Source of the DNA: Thuidium tamariscinum
Lineage: Eukaryota; Streptophyta; Bryopsida; Hypnales; Thuidiaceae
Assembly (NCBI GenBank): GCA_947034885.2
Contig: OX344751.2
Coordinates: 39,275,082-39,339,081 of the forward strand
Direction of reading: 5' to 3'
DNA: 64,000 nt
The notes below the pieces were generated by a model. The model ran no database searches. It saw nothing but the letters and a program-made list of their open reading frames with translations, and was not told the origin of the DNA. A program made the translations under genes and the position numbers. Below, piece after piece: positions 58,643 through 64,000 of this stretch; position 1 is the stretch's first letter; every line of letters begins with the position of its first letter.

Positions 58643-60055
58643 GGGGCGGTTTATACTTGGGGCCAAGTTAAAGGCTATCCAGTACTCTCCAAGTTTGAAC
58701 CAATAGGATCACTCAATTTCTCCAAATCTGACCTAAGGGGGTTATACTTGGGGCCGGCCGAAACTATAACTCATCCTATGTGTCGTCTTAGGTGGCATGG
58801 TTTTGGCGCCAAACCATCTGGCCCCGAGGGAGTAATCGAGGCAAGGTTTGGGTGGCCGGAATTCCCATCTAGGGCCGAATTGAGCTCCTCTGTTGAATCA
58901 AAGAAATCTCTACCTTTAATTTTCTAAACTTCACTTTTGTTTTCTTAAAATCTCTATTGTTTTTCTTGCTTGTTTGTGTTGAAGTCGCTTTTTGTTTCTG
59001 CAGTCAGTATCAAAACATACATGTATGTTTTGCTTGCTTCTTGTGCATACATGCCGGTTGTAATGATTAACTAATCACTAGTTTTGTTTGGTGGATTAGT
59101 AATGCAAGGAATATGAATTTTAATTCAAATAAAAATAATATAATTTTAAAATTTTAATAAAAAATTAAATTAACCTCAAATGGTTAAATTTTTTAAAAAT
59201 TATTTTGTTTAACTACTTGAATAAATTTAATTGTTTACTTGCTAAAAGTTACCATTAAAAATAGTTCATATTTCTCTATTTCATTGTTGGAATGTGAAAG
59301 GAAGTTCCTATAGACCAAAGAACGCAACATTTGGATACTATATTATATTTCTATGTTTCAAAATAGTTTTAGCAAAATACGGGCAATCTACTTTTTAAGC
59401 TATTATTTAAGATCTTATCGACTTTTCAAAGAAGTTGAGCTCCTTCAAACAATTTTCAAAAAATTGTAGGAAGAATAAAGTTGAATTTGGCATTTAACCT
59501 AAGTCATTTTATATTTTGGCGTAAATCAATTTTGTAAATTAGTAGCACATCAAATCCTCAATCTTCCTTTTAAACATCTGAAACTTCTTTCTATGGCCAT
59601 TCTAGTGCTAAATTGTATGAAATTTCAATGAGTTTTTTCCCTTGATAGTCCATCTTATACATCTTTGAATGGTCTCAATAGATTTGTAGCACCTCCCACT
59701 AATTTGTAAGGTAAAAAATTTGTAAAAAAACAATATTTTTATTTTTTAAGTAAAATATATAGGAAGAAAATAGAGAAACAAAAACAAATATTTTTTGTTT
59801 ATTTTTTAGTGTAGATTAGAGGAAGAGAAAAGATAAACATGCATATTTTAAAGTTAAAAAATAAATTATTAATTGATTTTATTGAGCATTGAAAAAATCC
59901 AAGAGCACATGAATTAGAAATTGGGCTGTAAAATCCAGCCCAAGGGGTTTATATTAATTGGGGCTGGATGGAAAAATTGGGTCTGGATTGAAGGCCAGAT
60001 TGAAGACCAATCCGACCAACCTTCCATCTGGCCCCAGGCCCAATGTAAACCGCCC
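58643..60055. mobile_element. TIR DNA transposon, non-autonomous, about 1.4 kb
   Basis: GGGGCGGTTTATACTTGGGG at 58643 is inverted as GGCCCAATGTAAACCGCCC ending at 60055. The flanks GTAAGTTATA (left) and GTAAGTATA (right) look like a 9-10 bp target duplication with one indel, in the range of Mutator-like or hAT elements. The subterminal phrase TTATACTTGGGGCCGG and relatives recur near both ends (58742, 59947). The interior is AT-rich and non-coding. Confidence 0.65.
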
Positions 60056-60712
60056 GTAAGTATATTGGACCCCACTGAACAGTCCAAGCGTGTGTTGGAC
60101 TCAAGGTTGGAAAGAAAAAATAACGGCCACTGAGTGGCACCGGAGCAGTGTGCCCATGTCGACATTTGTACACGGCAACCTTCAGTTCTGAGCAAAGTAA
60201 CGAAGAAGCTCTGAGGAACTTTACCCAATCGAACAATAATGTTTCTATCCTATCTTACAACAATTGACTGATCCATCCGTTTAGGACTCCCTCAATGTTC
60301 CTGGAGAATTAATTTGTGAAGTTGTTTGCACACTTTCTGAAGGACGAAGTAAGTAAAGGATTCCAACATTGCTCGTACAAAATTTGGTGGCCACCCTCTG
60401 TCTGACCTCCCTCACCACACTTTTTCAGAATCTTTGCAAGGCTGACACATGTTCACACATCAATGTGGGAGTGTCCTATAATTCGGTGGAAAGAGCAATA
60501 TGATCAATACGTTGACAGACCTCTTTACAACATGGACAGCAATTCCAGGCATCATAGAAAGCCATTCAAGAGCCTGAACGAACACACTGCCTTTCCACCG
60601 TACCAGGTGGCCAATAATAATAGTTCAAAAACTATGTTGTACCACTTTGTTGGTTGTGGAGGAGATTATTTGCCCCCAACACATTTATGACGAAAAAAAA
60701 TCCTGCACAGCT
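60056..60712. other. Intergenic DNA, no gene recognised
   Basis: Moderate GC. Open frames at 60463-60690 (+) and around 60228 (-) lack motifs and partly overlap the transposon end. Confidence 0.4.
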
Positions 60713-60961
60713 CTCCCTCTGCCCCACTAAAAGCTTCCCAATTTCTTCTTGCAAAGACTGTAACTCAGCCTAATTAGAGCAGACCCACAGCTGCACTGTG
60801 AAGCAACACTCGAAACGTTTTGGACCATTGATCTCCCTTGTCAAAGGAATCAATGGTGCAAATCATATACAATGTTGCTTCACAGTGCAGCTGGGGCCAT
60901 GCTCTTAGGAAGCTTTTAGTCAGCGTAATTAATTAGGAAGCTTTTAATGGGACAGAGGGAG
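60713..60961. mobile_element. Stowaway-like MITE
   Basis: The left end CTCCCTCTGCCCCACTAAAA and right end TTTTAATGGGACAGAGGGAG form an inverted pair of the CTCCCTCCGTCCC type used by Stowaway (Tc1/mariner) MITEs. TA follows the right end; the left TA has been lost. An inner inverted pair (CTGCACTGTGAAGCAACA / TGTTGCTTCACAGTGCAG) makes it a nested hairpin. 249 bp, non-coding. Confidence 0.75.
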
Positions 60962-61779
60962 TACTTCTGTATTAGCATCTTTGAACCTGATTTTCTGAAA
61001 AAAAATCAAATCTTTGTCAAAAGAAATGTGTCGACCCCGACCACCCGGTACCTTAGTGAGGGCACGAGGTGAGTGTGAATGGTAAAATTAGTGCTTCAAC
61101 CGGCAAAAAATTGTGAAAACTAGTACAATACAGTGATATCTCGACCTGCACCAGTTTGAAATAATGTGGCTTTGGTTACACATGCCGTTGTACCGAAGCT
61201 GAATTGTTCAGCCACTGTTACTCCGTCTTGTTTGAGTTAGCCCACGTCGAAATTTAACACATCCATTCTCACATTGCCCCCATGTTCCGAATTCCCAAGG
61301 AAACGCCGGTGATGCAGACCATAGATTCTACCACGGGACCAATTTGGAGCCTCAATGCTCACAAAAATCGATAGCAAGAATGCCATTAGTTTTGTAAATC
61401 AAAAGTATCGGAATGCTGCCGTTGTTTGAGAGAGTTCGTCACGCTTCAACATGCAGTCCCAAATAACCACTTGAGCCACGCCCAGAACGAAGCTGATCAA
61501 GCCACGGTCAGTTCCATTCATGATCTCATAGCGTCTGTAATAATATGATGCCCACTAGACCTAAATTCCTTCGTGAGATTGATCCCTGCAATCGCCCTGC
61601 GTCTGTCAAGGATGCATTCGGGACAAGGCAAACGGCACAGATCATGAATGCAAAGGCGAACAACTGAAACTCTCGAAAAGTGCAAGTCGATGAGCCCTAT
61701 ATTATACAATCTGTACTCGTCCACAGCTGCCTTGCGGCCAATTGGACTTCAAATCACTCAAAAAACTCTCTAGTGTAAA
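60962..61779 (-). other. 3' flank and probable 3' UTR of the 607-residue protein gene
   Basis: GC-richer sequence with no supported ORF. The minus-strand frame at 61724-61518 has no motif and is probably chance. Confidence 0.4.
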
Positions 61780-63603
61780 TCAATGTACATACGAGCCTTT
61801 GCCATAGCCCTTCTCGGCTTCCCAGGGTGTCAAGCGGACGCGGACCGGGTCATCGTATGCGCTGGAAGGATCGAAAGAGTTGCGAGGAGTGTTGAGAGAG
61901 TTCCGTGGAGCTTTGATGCCGTCATCCTCGACGGTAAATCGACGCGACAGCTTCTCCTCGAAGGATGATCGAGAGACACGCTTGGAGATGGCCTGGACGG
62001 TTAACTCGAAGTCTTCACCCTCGGTGGCCACATGGTGGTGGTGGTGGTGGTGATGGTGATGGATCTCGTGGTGGGAAACTCCGGGCTCTGACTGCTGGCC
62101 GGTGCGATTCTTCAGGCTTCTTGCTCGCTGACGTCCTTGGTCCTCGTCCTTACTCCTGCTCATGAAGGAAGTCCAAGCCGATTGCAAATCAGACTTCTTC
62201 TGCCACGCAGATTGCAGATCGGATTTCTTAGGTCGCGCTGGTTGCACATCGGATTTCTTCTGCCGGGATGATGGCAGATCAATTTTCTTCTGTTGATTGT
62301 CAGGCTTGCGAGCAAGAAGCGGTTTCTTAATGAGCGGCTGCTCACTCTCCGCCACGACGCTGCTTTGACGGGCGAACGGACGTGACAACACCGCCTTGAA
62401 TCCAGATTTCCAGAAATTGTTGCGTTGGCGATCGTCTTTCTCAATTGGCTTCTCAGGGACAAAATTGACGTCCCTCGAGATGTGAAGGTTCTTCGGGTGG
62501 AAACGGGGATCGAAGCGTCCGTCAGTGTCGGTATTAGGATTCTGGTCTTGCTTCTGGCTTTGCCTCAGGCTATCACCCAGCAGGTCGGACTTCGACTCGA
62601 CGATCATCGACCTCGATGGCCTTCGAGTGCTTCCTCTCTGCTGCTCTAGCTTTCTCTGCGAATCGTGGGGTGCAACTTGCGCGTGAAATCCTTGGAACCT
62701 ATGGAACAGTCCACTGGCGCTGTCGAGGTGCAGAGTATGCAAAAGACTTTTCCATTTACTCCGACTCAGAGAATTCCCAGATCCTCCCTTCCCGGATTTG
62801 TCCTGAAATGAGCTGTCGAAGGATCGCCGAAAGTTTTTCTTCACATTGAAGGGACTCGGGGTGTGGGAGAACGCAGCAAACGGATCATTCTCAGCCTCCT
62901 TTTGAGCTTGCTCGTATAAATCATCAAGTGTAAGATTAGAGGCAAGTTTATAGCTCACCGCACGTTGCTCGAGTTCCTTCTCTCCCGTCTGCAGGGGACG
63001 TGTTTCGTCCAAAGTGACGAGCCGGCCATCGTCAAGCGATTTCTGAGTCAAGGGGAAGCTCCTCTGGTTCTGCAATCTCGAATTCATCCGTTGAGGATTA
63101 AGCTGGGGGCGATTGAGCCAGTGCTTCTGGGAGTAGACCACTATTGCACCAGGTCCGCTTTCTGCTTCTAGCTGCGATGAAATCCCTGCTGGATTCGCTG
63201 CCTCATCCAGAGTCTTGAGAAGGGCGTCAAGCTCGAAGGAGTCGAAAAGTGTGCTGCCAGCATCCCAGCTAGCCGCTACAGACTCGGAAACACTGGAACG
63301 ATGCGCGATCTCATGCTTCATCTGCGCCTCGATCTTGAAGCGTGTTGGCCGTCGGACAGCGCTTCCAAGGGTCGGGGAATTGCCAACACCTCCTCCCCCA
63401 TGATGGTTGAATACGGCCCAGGCCGCCGCCTTCGTTGTCTCGTGAACGTTGTCGCCCGCCGCTTTCGGATGCGTCTCCTGTTCAATTCTGGTTTGGAACT
63501 CTTTCAGCCTCTCTTTCAAGCTGATGTGATGGTTGTGAGCTCGAGATTTTTTATCTTCAACCGTCGATGGCCAAACTTCTATTTCAGAACCAAGAGGCTC
63601 CAT
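61780..63603 (-). CDS. Uncharacterised plant protein, 607 residues, low-complexity, intronless
   Basis: An unbroken frame runs from the ATG at 63603 to the TGA at 61780, with codon use and GC unlike the AT-rich surroundings, so it is a real gene. No known catalytic domain is visible. The N-terminal third is the most ordered: SLKERLKEFQTRIEQE may form a helix or coiled coil, and SWDAGSTLFDSFELDALLKT resembles a short conserved motif I associate with uncharacterised plant proteins. The middle is Ser/Gln/Arg/Lys-rich and probably disordered. At about 437-477 there are four tandem 10-residue units of the type KKSDLQSAWQ. A run of ten histidines follows at 515-524 (62032-62061). The end, VRVRLTPWEAEKGYGKGSYV, looks conserved rather than random. 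No signal peptide or membrane segment was seen. Function unknown. Confidence 0.85.
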   Translation of the reverse strand: MEPLGSEIEVWPSTVEDKKSRAHNHHISLKERLKEFQTRIEQETHPKAAGDNVHETTKAAAWAVFNHHGGGGVGNSPTLGSAVRRPTRFKIEAQMKHEIAHRSSVSESVAASWDAGSTLFDSFELDALLKTLDEAANPAGISSQLEAESGPGAIVVYSQKHWLNRPQLNPQRMNSRLQNQRSFPLTQKSLDDGRLVTLDETRPLQTGEKELEQRAVSYKLASNLTLDDLYEQAQKEAENDPFAAFSHTPSPFNVKKNFRRSFDSSFQDKSGKGGSGNSLSRSKWKSLLHTLHLDSASGLFHRFQGFHAQVAPHDSQRKLEQQRGSTRRPSRSMIVESKSDLLGDSLRQSQKQDQNPNTDTDGRFDPRFHPKNLHISRDVNFVPEKPIEKDDRQRNNFWKSGFKAVLSRPFARQSSVVAESEQPLIKKPLLARKPDNQQKKIDLPSSRQKKSDVQPARPKKSDLQSAWQKKSDLQSAWTSFMSRSKDEDQGRQRARSLKNRTGQQSEPGVSHHEIHHHHHHHHHHVATEGEDFELTVQAISKRVSRSSFEEKLSRRFTVEDDGIKAPRNSLNTPRNSFDPSSAYDDPVRVRLTPWEAEKGYGKGSYVH

Positions 63604-64000
63604 CGCATGCAGAGATTACGCAATTTTTAACAACCAGCTGCATCACCTATTCATCATGTCGGAGAGTAATATCGGCTGGCTACTGTTCATGCACCACCTT
63701 CGAATGTCCCTCAAGCAGCTGTTGCATCTAACGACAGAACTCCAGTTCGCTAATACCTTAGGCCTCAGGTACAAGTCACTCGTTCGCTACTCCTTCACCT
63801 GCAGCACAGGAGAATAAGTTCATTCCCAGAAATATAAATATCTGAAGGACGCCTCTCCCAGCACCTGGCCTATCATTGAAACTACGATTCTAGCTCGGCA
63901 TTGTCAATTTTTCTGCATTTCTTGGCGGTTAACTTTCGATATCTACGCTACTAAGGACCATATCCGTCAAAGCTCGCAAGTCGCAACAGTCTCTCGAAAC
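63604..64000 (-). promoter_or_regulatory. Promoter and 5' UTR of the 607-residue protein gene
   Basis: On the minus strand a TATTTATATTTC box lies at about 63829-63840, some 230 bp before the ATG. It is a candidate TATA element. No upstream exon is needed because the ORF is complete. Confidence 0.35.

Overview
The window looks like nuclear DNA of a land plant. It is AT-rich and dominated by decayed and nested transposable elements, with a few GC-richer gene islands. The introns are spliceosomal, the beta-carbonic anhydrase is of plant type, and there is a plant-type F-box/kelch gene. Stowaway-like and CACTA-like MITEs are also present. Which plant cannot be fixed from sequence alone. A piggyBac relic together with a ZNF862-type hAT relic makes me lean, weakly, towards a seed-free plant (bryophyte, lycophyte or fern).

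Four protein-coding genes can be supported. (1) A seven-exon beta-carbonic anhydrase on + (17056-19426). (2) A two-exon CutC-family copper homeostasis protein on + (20169-21408), whose intron must be read as GC-AG. (3) An intronless F-box/kelch-repeat protein on - (31636-33048). (4) An intronless, low-complexity plant protein of unknown function on - (61780-63603). Weaker gene-like islands lie at 3480-5460, 26880-27530, 30558-30842 and 49600-50400, and I could not assign a family to any of them.

The rest is repeats. The commonest family has termini GGGTSATTGCAAGAAACACTT. There are seven copies: 1159-2661, 1908-2640 nested in it, 2750-3477, a truncated one at 10281, 36267-36988, 38133-38838 and 47621-48351, plus an eighth, 1.1-kb palindromic member at 56823-57914. 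Complete copies are flanked by variable 4-bp target duplications (ATTT, AAGT, ATTG, ATGT, TGAG, TATA). Two insertions can be checked against an uninterrupted related sequence in the same window. Other elements are a piggyBac transposase pseudogene (about 11.95-12.97 kb), a ZNF862-type hAT transposase pseudogene (45341-47470), a CACTA-like MITE (52499-52700) and its half copy at 11737, several fold-back elements, a TIR element with a probable 9-10 bp target duplication (58643-60055), and a Stowaway-like MITE (60713-60961).

The most unusual gene-level observations are two. The CutC intron appears to be built from degenerate copies of the end of its own first exon. The F-box/kelch start region has been tandemly duplicated, which creates an upstream ORF encoding a near copy of the protein's N-terminus. 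No operon-like cooperation between the genes is suggested. No tRNA, rRNA, CRISPR array or organellar insert was recognised.
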